DNA of 64,000 bases, from the NCBI RefSeq assembly GCF_014385065.1, contig NZ_JACRTA010000001.1, positions 310,001-374,000 on the forward strand, in the 5' to 3' direction. How positions within the stretch are numbered: position 1 is the stretch's first letter; each line of letters starts with the position of its first letter. Shown here in pieces: positions 52,345-61,900 of this stretch. A program made the translations under genes and the position numbers. Origin of the DNA: Lentihominibacter hominis. Its GTDB lineage: Bacteria > Bacillota > Clostridia > Peptostreptococcales > Anaerovoracaceae. Below the pieces are notes generated by a model. The model was not told the origin of the DNA. It ran no database searches and worked only from the letters and a program-made list of their open reading frames with translations.

Positions 52345-54303
52345 TTATTTATCCTGCTTCTCCTGATGTTCAGCGATTATTTTCTGAGCTATCTGAGCCG
52401 GAACTTCTTCATATCTCTCGAATCTCATATCAAATGTTCCTCTGCCCTGAGTCATTGATCTAAGACCCAAAGCATAATCGAACAGCTCTGCCTGAGGCGC
52501 TTCAGCCAAAAGTTTCTGTCCTCCGTTAGCCTGAGGCTCCATTCCCAGGATTTTGCCTCTTCTCTTGTTCATATCTCCCATGACGTCACCCATATAAGCA
52601 TCCGGAACATATATCTCCATATGCATTATAGGTTCGAGAAGGCAAGGTTTAGCTTCTGCTATACCCTTTTTGAACGCCAACGATGCTGCTATCTTAAAAG
52701 CCATTTCGTTAGAATCCACGTCGTGATATGACCCATCGTATAAAACAGCTTTAACATTCACTACCTTGCAGCCTGCCAGAGGACCTTTTTCCATGGACTC
52801 TATGAGACCTTTCTCAACTGCCGGAACATAATTCTTAGGAATCGAACCCCCAAATAATTCTTCAGAAAACTCAAATTCTTCTTGTGACGGAGAGAATTTT
52901 ATATGTACATCTCCGTACTGACCTGCACCGCCCGACTGCTTTTTATGTTTGCCCTGTACATCCGATGCGCCTTTGATAGTCTCTCTGTAAGCTATCTTCT
53001 GAGGAATCGTCTTTACGCTCACTCCGAACCTGTCTTTAAGCTTAGCCAGTATAATTCCAAGCTGTATATCTCCCTGTCCGCCCAACAATGTCTGATGTGT
53101 CTCGGGATTTCTCTCCACTACAAATGACGGATCTTCTTCTCTCAATTTTGCAAGTCCTGTACCCATTTTTTCATCATCGGCTTTATTCTCTGCTTCTATG
53201 GCAATAAAGTATGTAGGAGATGGATAATCGAGCGGCAGATATCTTATGATGTCACTCTTGTCACAGAGAGTATCTCCTGACATGGTATACTGTAATTTTG
53301 CTACAGCCACTATATCTCCGGCTTCAGCATAATTCAGTTCCAGCTGTTCTTTACCGCGAAGGAAAAACAGCTTTCCAAGCTTTTCCGACTTTCCGGCCCT
53401 CTCATTATACACTTCGGTACCTGAATTGATCTTACCTGTAACCACTTTCATCAGCGATATCTTCCCAACAAACGGATCTATTATAGTCTTGAACACAAAC
53501 GCAGACATAGGCGCATCTGTAAGAGATATTCTCTCAACAGGTTCATTTTTATCGTTAAACCCTTTGTACGGTCCATGCTGAAGAGGTGTTGGCACATAAG
53601 TTATCAGCAGATCAAGCAGACCCTCAATACCATGTCCCAGTTCAAACGCTGATGAGCATACCGGCACTATAACTCCGTCAGAAATACCTTTTACCAGACC
53701 TTTCTTTATCTCTTCATCAGAGAAATCCTCGCCTTCAAAATATTTTTCCATCAGCTCATCATCTGCCATAGCGATAGCTTCCTTGAGTTCTTCGTCTATC
53801 TCAGTGGTAATAGGCCAGCTAAAAGGAATGAGAGTCTCGCCAAAAGCCTCTTTAAGTTCAGCGAAAGTCTTATGATAATCAAATTCATCCTTATCTCTTT
53901 TATTTATGACAATGAATCTTGGCGTCTTATACCGTTCACATGCATTCCAGGCGGCTTCCGTACCCACCTGAACACCTGCTCCCGCATCTACCAAAATAAC
54001 TGCGGCCTCAGCTGCCCTAAGAGCTGCATTTACTTCACCAACGAAATCAAAATATCCCGGCGTATCGATAAAATTGATCTTGCTGTTCTTCCACTCTATC
54101 GGAACAACAGAGGTATTGATGGAATATCCTTTTTCGGCCTCCATTTTGTCATAGTCCGATACAGTATTACCGTCTTCGACTTTTCCCATTTTCGGGATAA
54201 CGCCTGTCTCATACAACGCAGATTCGAGGAAAGTTGTCTTTCCGCATCCGCCGTGCCCTAACAGAGCAACATTTCTAATGGTTTCACTTGTATAGCCCTT
54301 CAT
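52345..54303 (-). CDS. EF-G-like translational GTPase (EF-G2 family)
   Basis: A 652-residue EF-G-type GTPase, shorter than canonical EF-G (about 690-700). GTPase motifs: G1 GHGGCGKTT (16-24), G3 DTPGYFDF (about 79-86), G4 NKRD (about 133-136); domains II to V follow, with the domain IV loop around GGSIPKNYVPAVEKG and SGGAGQYGDV. Such second EF-G proteins in Clostridia lie away from the str operon; roles in translation or in ribosome recycling have been suggested, and tetracycline-protection-like activity cannot be excluded. It is a single-gene unit with AGGAGG before the ATG and a strong terminator. Confidence 0.88.
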   Translation of the reverse strand: MKGYTSETIRNVALLGHGGCGKTTFLESALYETGVIPKMGKVEDGNTVSDYDKMEAEKGYSINTSVVPIEWKNSKINFIDTPGYFDFVGEVNAALRAAEAAVILVDAGAGVQVGTEAAWNACERYKTPRFIVINKRDKDEFDYHKTFAELKEAFGETLIPFSWPITTEIDEELKEAIAMADDELMEKYFEGEDFSDEEIKKGLVKGISDGVIVPVCSSAFELGHGIEGLLDLLITYVPTPLQHGPYKGFNDKNEPVERISLTDAPMSAFVFKTIIDPFVGKISLMKVVTGKINSGTEVYNERAGKSEKLGKLFFLRGKEQLELNYAEAGDIVAVAKLQYTMSGDTLCDKSDIIRYLPLDYPSPTYFIAIEAENKADDEKMGTGLAKLREEDPSFVVERNPETHQTLLGGQGDIQLGIILAKLKDRFGVSVKTIPQKIAYRETIKGASDVQGKHKKQSGGAGQYGDVHIKFSPSQEEFEFSEELFGGSIPKNYVPAVEKGLIESMEKGPLAGCKVVNVKAVLYDGSYHDVDSNEMAFKIAASLAFKKGIAEAKPCLLEPIMHMEIYVPDAYMGDVMGDMNKRRGKILGMEPQANGGQKLLAEAPQAELFDYALGLRSMTQGRGTFDMRFERYEEVPAQIAQKIIAEHQEKQDK

Positions 54304-54475
54304 TAACTAAGACCTCCTAATCATTTTTGTAAGATGGGAACATTATATCATTGCGGAGGTTTTATTACAATAAAATTAAATTCCAATATTTCTGAATTTT
54401 TAATTCTATTTAATGTATGTGCTTATGAAAACTCTTTTTAAAATCTAACCGTCCATATATAAAAAGTAATTATTT

Positions 54476-55327
54476 TTAAGAACTTCTTTTTTGTCTTCTG
54501 AAATTAATTTCACACAGAATCTCAACAGCGAGAGGAAGAAGGAATAATATGGCATAAGCTGAATAGAAAAGATATGACATTGGTGTTACTTCATATATTA
54601 TTATCTCCGGATCATAATATATGTTAGTCTGATTTAGAGCAGCGCCCACCAGAATCAATGTTACACACAGCGTTACAGCCAGAACAAATCCTCTGTCACG
54701 GTTATCGAATCTGTATATAGAGAATGCGGTCCTTCCTCTGAGAAAAAAACCTCTGCATTTCATAGACAAAAGACTTTCCATAAAACTTTCAGAAAACCAT
54801 CCTATAACCGCCCAAGCTGTACGTAAAAATCCATCTTTTTTTCCTATAGAACTCCGAGAAATCTTTATTTTTTGGTTTTGACTCTTTAACCTGGGGATAA
54901 GCCTCAATATCTCAGAGGCCAAAAGCGAAAGTCCCGGAGAAATTCTCCCCAGCAGATAAATTATTTTGTCAGAAGAAAAAATTTCAAAGATACAGGAAAA
55001 AAGCATCATCACAGAAGCTAATGCAACACCTGTGGATAATCCGTATATTACAGCTTCTAAGGTTATGCTGTTTCCTATTGCATTCTGGCAAAGAGGCGTC
55101 ATCCCAAAATGATTGTAATAAGAATAAATAAAAGCATATATCAGGACAAACGGTATTAAACAAACATTAAACATTGCTGCATTTCGCCCTCTTAATTTAA
55201 CGGAATAAGCAAACGATGATATATAGGAAAGAGCGACAAATACAGGATGATCAAAGATCACTGTAAAAATCACAGTTGCCGAAAAGTATATAAAATTTAT
55301 CAGCGGATGATAACTGTCAAATCTCAT
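54476..55327 (-). CDS. ecfT: ECF transporter T component (second copy)
   Basis: A 283-residue EcfT/CbiQ-family membrane protein with about six helices; the coupling-helix motif with Arg-Gly is at MKCRGFFLRG (about 190-199). EcfT joins the two ATPases to the substrate-binding S component. The ATG overlaps the S component stop (ATGA). The operon already has another EcfT (57698), so it has two T subunits. It is the last gene before the EF-G-like gene, with 172 noncoding bases between. Confidence 0.88.
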   Translation of the reverse strand: MRFDSYHPLINFIYFSATVIFTVIFDHPVFVALSYISSFAYSVKLRGRNAAMFNVCLIPFVLIYAFIYSYYNHFGMTPLCQNAIGNSITLEAVIYGLSTGVALASVMMLFSCIFEIFSSDKIIYLLGRISPGLSLLASEILRLIPRLKSQNQKIKISRSSIGKKDGFLRTAWAVIGWFSESFMESLLSMKCRGFFLRGRTAFSIYRFDNRDRGFVLAVTLCVTLILVGAALNQTNIYYDPEIIIYEVTPMSYLFYSAYAILFLLPLAVEILCEINFRRQKRSS

Positions 55328-56070
55328 ATAAATCCATCCTCATTCATCATTCCGTATTTAGTCTTTATTCTGTCGAGTTTTTCGGTCATAGGCCTGCACA
55401 GGATAAACAGAGTTGCCATAGTAGACGCTGCCAAAACACCATTAAAAGGAACTCCGGCACTGTATACCATCAGTGCAGAAGATATGTTTATTGTACTGCT
55501 CATAGTGAAAAGTGTACATGTGTCAAGAAGAGGCCCTGTTATAATCATTATAACAAGACCGCCAAAAACAGTAACAAATATCCTTTTTTCGGGAGTGATT
55601 ATCCCCTTCCTGCTCAAAAGACCGGCAATAAAGCCTGCCATGCCGTAAGCAAACATCTGCCACGGAGTCCATGGACCCTGTCCAAACATAAAATTGCTGA
55701 CAAAAGCACTGACACATCCTGTCAAAAATCCCGAAATCGGACCTAATGATATTCCTGCTATTATAATGATCCCTACTATTGGTTTGACCTGCGGCAGCAT
55801 AATAAAAGCCGCTCTGGATATGACTGCTATAGCGCACATCACTGCAATGACAGTCAATTCTCTGGCCTTAGGACGCTTGCCTTCAAAGGCCGCTGCAAAA
55901 GGAATCATCGCAAGAATAATAATAACAACTCCACATACATAAAAACTCCTGCCTCCCATGTATAAGGAGAGTATCATGAAAGCCGGTATCAATATAAAAA
56001 CAACTGCTATAGTCATCAACAGATATTTTCTTTTCATAACTGTTTTCACTCTCATCGATTCATTTGACAT
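55324..56070 (-). CDS. ECF transporter S component (CbrT-like)
   Basis: A 248-residue substrate-binding membrane subunit. After a polar start there are two hydrophobic helices (about 18-60), then an S-component-like core of six helices (about 68-230) with LTVIAVMCAIAVISRAAFIMLPQVKP and GQGPWTPWQMFAYGMAGF, which I associate with the CbrT group proposed to take up cobalamin or its precursors. Overlaps the ATPase gene by 19 bases and the second T gene by 4. The neighbouring intrinsic-factor-like surface protein supports a corrinoid substrate. Substrate not proven. Confidence 0.83.
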   Translation of the reverse strand: MSNESMRVKTVMKRKYLLMTIAVVFILIPAFMILSLYMGGRSFYVCGVVIIILAMIPFAAAFEGKRPKARELTVIAVMCAIAVISRAAFIMLPQVKPIVGIIIIAGISLGPISGFLTGCVSAFVSNFMFGQGPWTPWQMFAYGMAGFIAGLLSRKGIITPEKRIFVTVFGGLVIMIITGPLLDTCTLFTMSSTINISSALMVYSAGVPFNGVLAASTMATLFILCRPMTEKLDRIKTKYGMMNEDGFI

Positions 56071-57725
56071 AATCTTATCACATCCTCATTAGTAACTGCA
56101 TCACTGAATATGTGCCTGCTCATTCTGTTTGCAGCCGTAGTATAAAAGCTATTATGAGAAAAAAACCTGTCAGGCGTATCAGAGGTAATGATACTGCCGT
56201 CAAAAAACAGACTGACATTATCAGCATATTTAGCGCAAAACTCTATATCATGAGAAACCATGATTATAGTAACACCTTCTTCTTTAAGCTCATTCAGCAA
56301 CTCTGCAAATTTTATCTTAAAAAAATTATCCATTCCTTTTGTGGGCTCATCCAGAAGTAATATTTTAGGATCTGTTAAAAGCACCTTCGCAAGTGCCGTC
56401 CTTTGCTGTTCTCCTCCTGAAAGATCATATGGATGGTGATTAAGCAGATCTTTTATGCCGCATAAACTGATTACGCGTTCTATGGAAATTCCTCTATTTT
56501 CATCTGAATCTGTCTCCATCTCTTCAAGCTCTTCTTTCACAGTTTTTTTAACAAAGAGACTTTTGGGATCCTGAGGAAGCATAACTATGTTGTTTTTAAA
56601 AAGCTCTCCGTTTTTGTATTTTTCAATTCGTCTCCCTCTTATCAACACTTTTCCCCGATAAGGCCTGCATATATTACAAATAGTTTTCAGCGCAGTAGAT
56701 TTTCCGGTACCGTTCCCTCCTACTATTGCAAACAGTTGGTTTTCAGTTATCTCTATGGACAGTCCCTTTAGAATATCAGGGGAATTTTTCTCATATCTAA
56801 ACCATACTTCTTTTAGCTGTACAACAGTATTTCCGGCGTTTTTTTCCTCATATGGCCCGTCTTTTTTCTCCAGACTTTTTACACTTATTTTTCGGTTGCC
56901 TAATTCCTCAGACAGCCACTTTCTTCCATCCCTTACAGTCAGAGGGCATTTCAGCTGACTTTTTGTTCCGTAATATATCTGTACAGGAGAAGGCATAGCC
57001 GCAAACATATCGTTATGTTCTCCCCTCAGCAGCTCACCTATTTTTTCAGGTCTTTCATCAGCTGCTATCCTGCCTTTATCCAATACTATCACTCTATCTG
57101 AAACAGGAAATATGTCTTCCAACCTGTGTTCGGTAATTATCACCGTCGTTCCCAGCTCCAGATTTATCTTACGCACTGTCCCTAAAAAATCTGCCGCAGC
57201 AATGGGATCAAGCTGGCTGGTCGGCTCGTCCAGTATAAGAACTTCAGGCTGCATAACCATTATGGAAGCAAGACTCAAAAGCTGCTTCTGTCCGCCTGAA
57301 AGCTCTTTTACATCTTTATGAAACCAGCCCTGTATGCCAAAATAACTGGCCATCTCAGCGACTCGCAGCCTCATTGTACGCTGATGGGTACCGAGATTCT
57401 CAAGGCCAAAAGCAAGTTCATGCCATACTTTATCTGTAACAATCTGATCATCCGGATCTTGCATAACATACCCTATTTTTACAGCTTGCTCTTTCAGATT
57501 CATATCTTCCAAAGGCTTTCCATCAAAAAAAATTTCACCTGTTTTTCTGCCATGAGGAGACAAAACACCTTTTAGATGTCTGAGAAGAGTAGTCTTGCCA
57601 CATCCGCTTTTACCGCATATAGTAATATATTCTCCCTTCGCCACCGAAAGATTTACATGTTCAAGGGCAGGATTTTCCCTGCCAGGATAATAAAATGTCA
57701 GATCTTTGATTTCAAAATGCGCCAT
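56052..57725 (-). CDS. ecfA: ECF transporter double ATPase (EcfA-EcfA' fusion)
   Basis: A 557-residue protein with two ABC ATPase domains in one chain. Walker A motifs are GKSGCGKTT (about 37-45) and GGNGTGKST (about 335-343); signatures are LSGGQKQL and LSGGEQQR; Walker B segments LILDEPTSQLD and LLLDEPTKGMD follow. It drives the ECF transport cycle. A linker region (about 240-295) separates the halves. It overlaps the first T gene by 28 bases. GGAGG precedes the ATG. Confidence 0.92.
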   Translation of the reverse strand: MAHFEIKDLTFYYPGRENPALEHVNLSVAKGEYITICGKSGCGKTTLLRHLKGVLSPHGRKTGEIFFDGKPLEDMNLKEQAVKIGYVMQDPDDQIVTDKVWHELAFGLENLGTHQRTMRLRVAEMASYFGIQGWFHKDVKELSGGQKQLLSLASIMVMQPEVLILDEPTSQLDPIAAADFLGTVRKINLELGTTVIITEHRLEDIFPVSDRVIVLDKGRIAADERPEKIGELLRGEHNDMFAAMPSPVQIYYGTKSQLKCPLTVRDGRKWLSEELGNRKISVKSLEKKDGPYEEKNAGNTVVQLKEVWFRYEKNSPDILKGLSIEITENQLFAIVGGNGTGKSTALKTICNICRPYRGKVLIRGRRIEKYKNGELFKNNIVMLPQDPKSLFVKKTVKEELEEMETDSDENRGISIERVISLCGIKDLLNHHPYDLSGGEQQRTALAKVLLTDPKILLLDEPTKGMDNFFKIKFAELLNELKEEGVTIIMVSHDIEFCAKYADNVSLFFDGSIITSDTPDRFFSHNSFYTTAANRMSRHIFSDAVTNEDVIRLCQMNR

Positions 57726-58597
57726 TTAACTGCCTCCATAATATTGACCCCAGTGGGAATAAACAAAAATATACAGTAAGAACCCATACCGACAGCAGAT
57801 TCAAAAGAACTGAGACTGCTGATAAAAATATCAGGCGTATATACCACATCTGCCGCTCCCAGCCAACAACTGACTGCAACAGCTGACATAAGAACTGCCA
57901 TGAATATAACCATAATCTTATCTCTAACCTCAAAAGAATAATTTGAAAAGCTGCTTCGCCTTCCGCACCCATATCCCCTGCTTTTCATGCTGTCAGCAGT
58001 GATTACGCCGCCTTCCAGAGACCACGTGGCAAGGGCTGAAACAATAGTCATCCCTTCTCTCAGACGTTTTGACATATACATGCCTTCCCCGGATTTACCT
58101 GTACATCTGCGAGCCCAATAAATCTGCATGAGCCTTCTGCTGTATCCGGGTATAAGCCTTAAAACCATCGTGAGTACCAGTGAAACAGAAGGAATCATAT
58201 GAGAAAAAATATACATGAATTTATCACTGGTCATTACTTTGTTATAACACGCAAACCAGAGCATTATAGTTATAAACATAGCGCCTATTGCCATGCCATA
58301 GCAAAGAGCTTCCCATGTATATGGCCTTCCCGCAAAATAAGTAAATAGTATTTTAACACCATCTGTATTGAACACAGGATTCAGCAAGGATACTGCGAAA
58401 AAAACCGGGATAAGTCCTATTGCCAATTTTATTGTTTTTTTACCATTTACAATAAAACAATAACTTAAAGACAAAATCACAGAACATACCAGAAAAAGGG
58501 GATGTATCAGGAACATCCCCATCACGACAGCTCCTGCAAAAAACATGAAATTCACTGCCGGGCTATATGTTGAAAAGGTATCTCTGTGATCTGTCAT
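57698..58597 (-). CDS. ecfT: ECF transporter T component (first copy)
   Basis: A 299-residue EcfT-family protein with about six membrane helices and the Arg-Gly coupling motif SMKSRGYG (about 204-211). It lies between the Cys-rich protein and the double ATPase. Its start has no clear ribosome site (AT-rich sequence before the ATG at 58597), so translation may depend on readthrough from the Cys-rich gene 20 bases upstream. A second, diverged EcfT lies at the end of the operon. Confidence 0.87.
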   Translation of the reverse strand: MTDHRDTFSTYSPAVNFMFFAGAVVMGMFLIHPLFLVCSVILSLSYCFIVNGKKTIKLAIGLIPVFFAVSLLNPVFNTDGVKILFTYFAGRPYTWEALCYGMAIGAMFITIMLWFACYNKVMTSDKFMYIFSHMIPSVSLVLTMVLRLIPGYSRRLMQIYWARRCTGKSGEGMYMSKRLREGMTIVSALATWSLEGGVITADSMKSRGYGCGRRSSFSNYSFEVRDKIMVIFMAVLMSAVAVSCWLGAADVVYTPDIFISSLSSFESAVGMGSYCIFLFIPTGVNIMEAVKWRILKSKI

Positions 58598-58617
58598 ATA
58601 TATACCATATTTTTCTA

Positions 58618-58866
58618 TTATCTATTTCTTTCAGCAAGCTCGGCAAGCTCACTGAAATGGCTTTTTATATATTCATATGAATTCCTTCTGTGAGGAATAA
58701 GGCACGCGCTGCAGTCTTTCATCCCATTGTCCAAATATATGAACTGCCCGCCGCACTTACTTCCCAGAGTATACAGAGGACAGTAACAGAACAGACAATT
58801 AAAATCTTCTTTATCTTCTACTTCATGACATGGGAAATACTCACAGCCACTATTGTTAAAAAACAT
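58618..58866 (-). CDS. Cys-rich small-domain protein, probable metal binding
   Basis: An 82-residue protein with nine Cys: CEYFPCHE, FNCLFCYCPLY, KCGGQF and DCSACLIPH. This is the Cys-rich small domain that I know mainly from anaerobes and from genes next to cobalamin or cobalt functions; it probably holds a metal. No signal peptide, so cytoplasmic. GAGAGG precedes the ATG; it is 66 bases after the large surface protein and 20 before the first T component. Function unknown beyond the context. Confidence 0.85.
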   Translation of the reverse strand: MFFNNSGCEYFPCHEVEDKEDFNCLFCYCPLYTLGSKCGGQFIYLDNGMKDCSACLIPHRRNSYEYIKSHFSELAELAERNR

Positions 58867-58932
58867 TTTTCATCCTCTCCCGATTCCGTATACCAACATA
58901 TGATATCAGTTGGACGTCGTTTTTTCAAGATA

Positions 58933-61900
58933 TTATGAATCACCATGCTTGTTTCTCTTTTTTACTATAATCAAGGTGGTCAAAGCGAAGGCAGCTATAG
59001 CTGCAGCTATTATCCATGCCATATGATATACAGCCAACGTACCCACACCAAAAAGATCATTCCACGAACCTTCAACACCTGCCACAGCATACAGTGAAAA
59101 ATCCTGAGATTTGAATACTATATATCCGTTCTTTTCTTCACATTTTATAAATTGTATATCTCCTCCATCATCCACATGTACGATCACTGTAGAATCAAAA
59201 TCCTTCATATCGGGCTTTGGAATTTTTATTTTTACAAGGTCTGAAGGCTCATATTGGTTTCCTGTCAAAAGATCTTCAAAATATATATCATATGTTTTAA
59301 GAATATCTGAATCCTCTTTCAGAATACGTCTTATGCTGTCAGTAGTATCATTATCAAAATCTGTTTCTTTTACCACAAGACGATAATGCCATTGTATATC
59401 TTCTGCCATTATACCAGTCTGCAAATCTTTGTGCAGTACTTTCCCAAGCTTATCAAGAAGCTCTTTAAATTCTGTATAATTCTTTACAAGAAGTTTCTCG
59501 TCATCACTTAGTGAGTCGTATGCGTTATATGCCTCTATTATTAAATCCAGCTGTTGCTCCGTGAGCTTTGACAAATCTGAAGGCAAAGCCTTATCAGGAT
59601 CATCAGGATTCAAAACTGCTTCTATCATGCTCATCACCTGTTCTACAGTCGTAAGCTTGGCCTTCACACTCTTAGTTTTTCCTGAAGCCTTCTTTTCAGC
59701 GCCGGCGGTATTTTTATTTTCAGATGCTTGATTTTCTTCGGCAAAACCTTTTTCTTCTATCTTTGTCATTTCTTTAACGTCAGTCATATCAAACAGGCTC
59801 GTCTTTCCTCCCTTTAATCTGTAATACGATGCCAGCGCATAATATGACTGTTCGGTAGCCATACCGTTTTCCGCGACAGAGCTTGACATAGTATGCATAA
59901 AGCTGCCGTTACTGTAGAAAGACAACAGCGCATTCATCACACTATTTCCGTTTTTAATAAATCTTCCATCGTCTGCCGGATCAATGCCAAGACTCGTGAG
60001 AGCTACAATAACCTGAGCATTTGACTCTGCGTTGGCGGTGCCATAAGCTCTGAACTTACCGTCACTTCCCTGCATATCCGAAAGCCTGCCCAATGCTTTA
60101 TCTACAGCAGCCTTCACTTTATTATCAGTGTCATAATACGGAGCCAGAGCCTGTAATGCCATCGCTGTTATATCAACTTCCGTATCTTTTTCTCCTGCCG
60201 AAAATCCTCCGTCTTTAAGCTGCGCGTCCAGTATACAGCTTATCAGTGCATCACGGGTTGTCTGTACTTTTCCTTCAGGTGCGTCAGGTACGTCATAGTC
60301 GTAAGAATCCAGCGCTATAAGTGCCCAGATCGGACCATTAATACCCTGTTCATTCACGTAATCCAGATCTGCCAAAGGCTCCAGTAAATTATAACCTGCT
60401 ACATCTGTAACATCTTTACCTATTGACGTAAGGCCCAGTATCACTCTGGAATTGTCAGTGGATTTAGTACTGTGAAGTTTGGCGCTGCCCTTTTTTCTGA
60501 CATATTTAATTACATTTTGGCTATACTGTTCTGAAACACTTTCAGTAATTACACCTGCCCTGGCAAGTCCAAGAGCCGCCCAGTCACCGTGAGACGCTCC
60601 GACAGTCAGACTGTATTGGTTCGCTTTATCAAGCAAAGTATCTCCTGTATCTGCATATATCTTATCTATAGACTCTTGGTTTTCTTTTCGAAGCTCATTT
60701 ATTTTTAAAACAGCAGCTTCAAGCTTTGCTTTGGCTGCAGATGAAACGAGTGCTTTCGCCTCATCATTCAGAGAATTATAAGCGCTGTCTGCCTTATCTA
60801 CCAGAATTCCATCTGATAAGATCAATTTATCCACATCAGGTATACTGTCTATGAGAGCTTCTACTTCATCCGCAGACTCCTGAGGTGTTTTGTCTCCATC
60901 CCAGTCAATCTCACTGTAATCATCAACATAGAAAAACCTCATATCATCTCCGTCCTTTAAAGTGACAGCTTCCATATAATCAGTGAATTTACCGTTTATA
61001 GTATACATCCATCCGCTTCGCGGACCATTGGTAAGCTCTGCCAAATTTATGCCGGTTTCAGGATCGTATATAGCCGATACATAACTATTGCCGCTCATCT
61101 CATATTCCATCCCTGCATCGTTAATAGCCGTTTTAAACAAATCCAATGCAGTTGATCCCAATTTCAGAGTATACGATTTTTTCTCTATCCAGTCATAATA
61201 TTTTTCATGCTGTACATTAGGACCATGAGCCGTATCACCTATAAGAGTTATGCTGACTTTTATTTCTCCCGGCTGAGGTTCTTCCTCCCCTGATGAACCT
61301 CCTTCAGAAGCTCCTGTCAATTCCCACTGCAATACAGGATATCCTTCATTCAATCCTTTTGAATCTGATACGAAATATCTGCTTCCTACCTGATTGTTAA
61401 GCAAAGTAATGAAATTGTCTTTTTTCATTCCGGAAGAGCTTACTCCCGTGGCAGTTTTATCTGTAGCCATACTTTCATCTTCCGCAAGATAATAACTGCC
61501 TGTTGTCTGCGTTATATATTCGGTTCCTGAAATGTTTCCCAACACGCCATACGAATATGCTCCCGATTCTACTTCACCGATATTGTAACAACCTTGAGGA
61601 GCCGCACAAACCGTCGCTTCTCCGGCTATTCCGCCTTTATATTTACTTCCTTTCACTGCTGCAGTATTATAACTTGCCTCCACTACAGCATAATTAGTCA
61701 TGACCCCCGAAATTCCTCCTACATAAGAAGATGTCCCGCTTATTCCTACCTGACCTGTATTGATACATTGACTGACAGTACCGTAAGCAACCGTACCTGT
61801 TATTCCTCCTATACGTTCTTTGCCGGTCAATGCCGCCGAATTCCTGCACTGACTTATTTTTCCGTTAAGTCCCAGCTGTCCGGCTATTCCGCCTACTTCA

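Noticed and set aside
52345..54303. Tetracycline-resistance ribosome protection protein
   Set aside because: Sequence pattern and length fit the EF-G2 group; no resistance gene context or leader peptide was seen.
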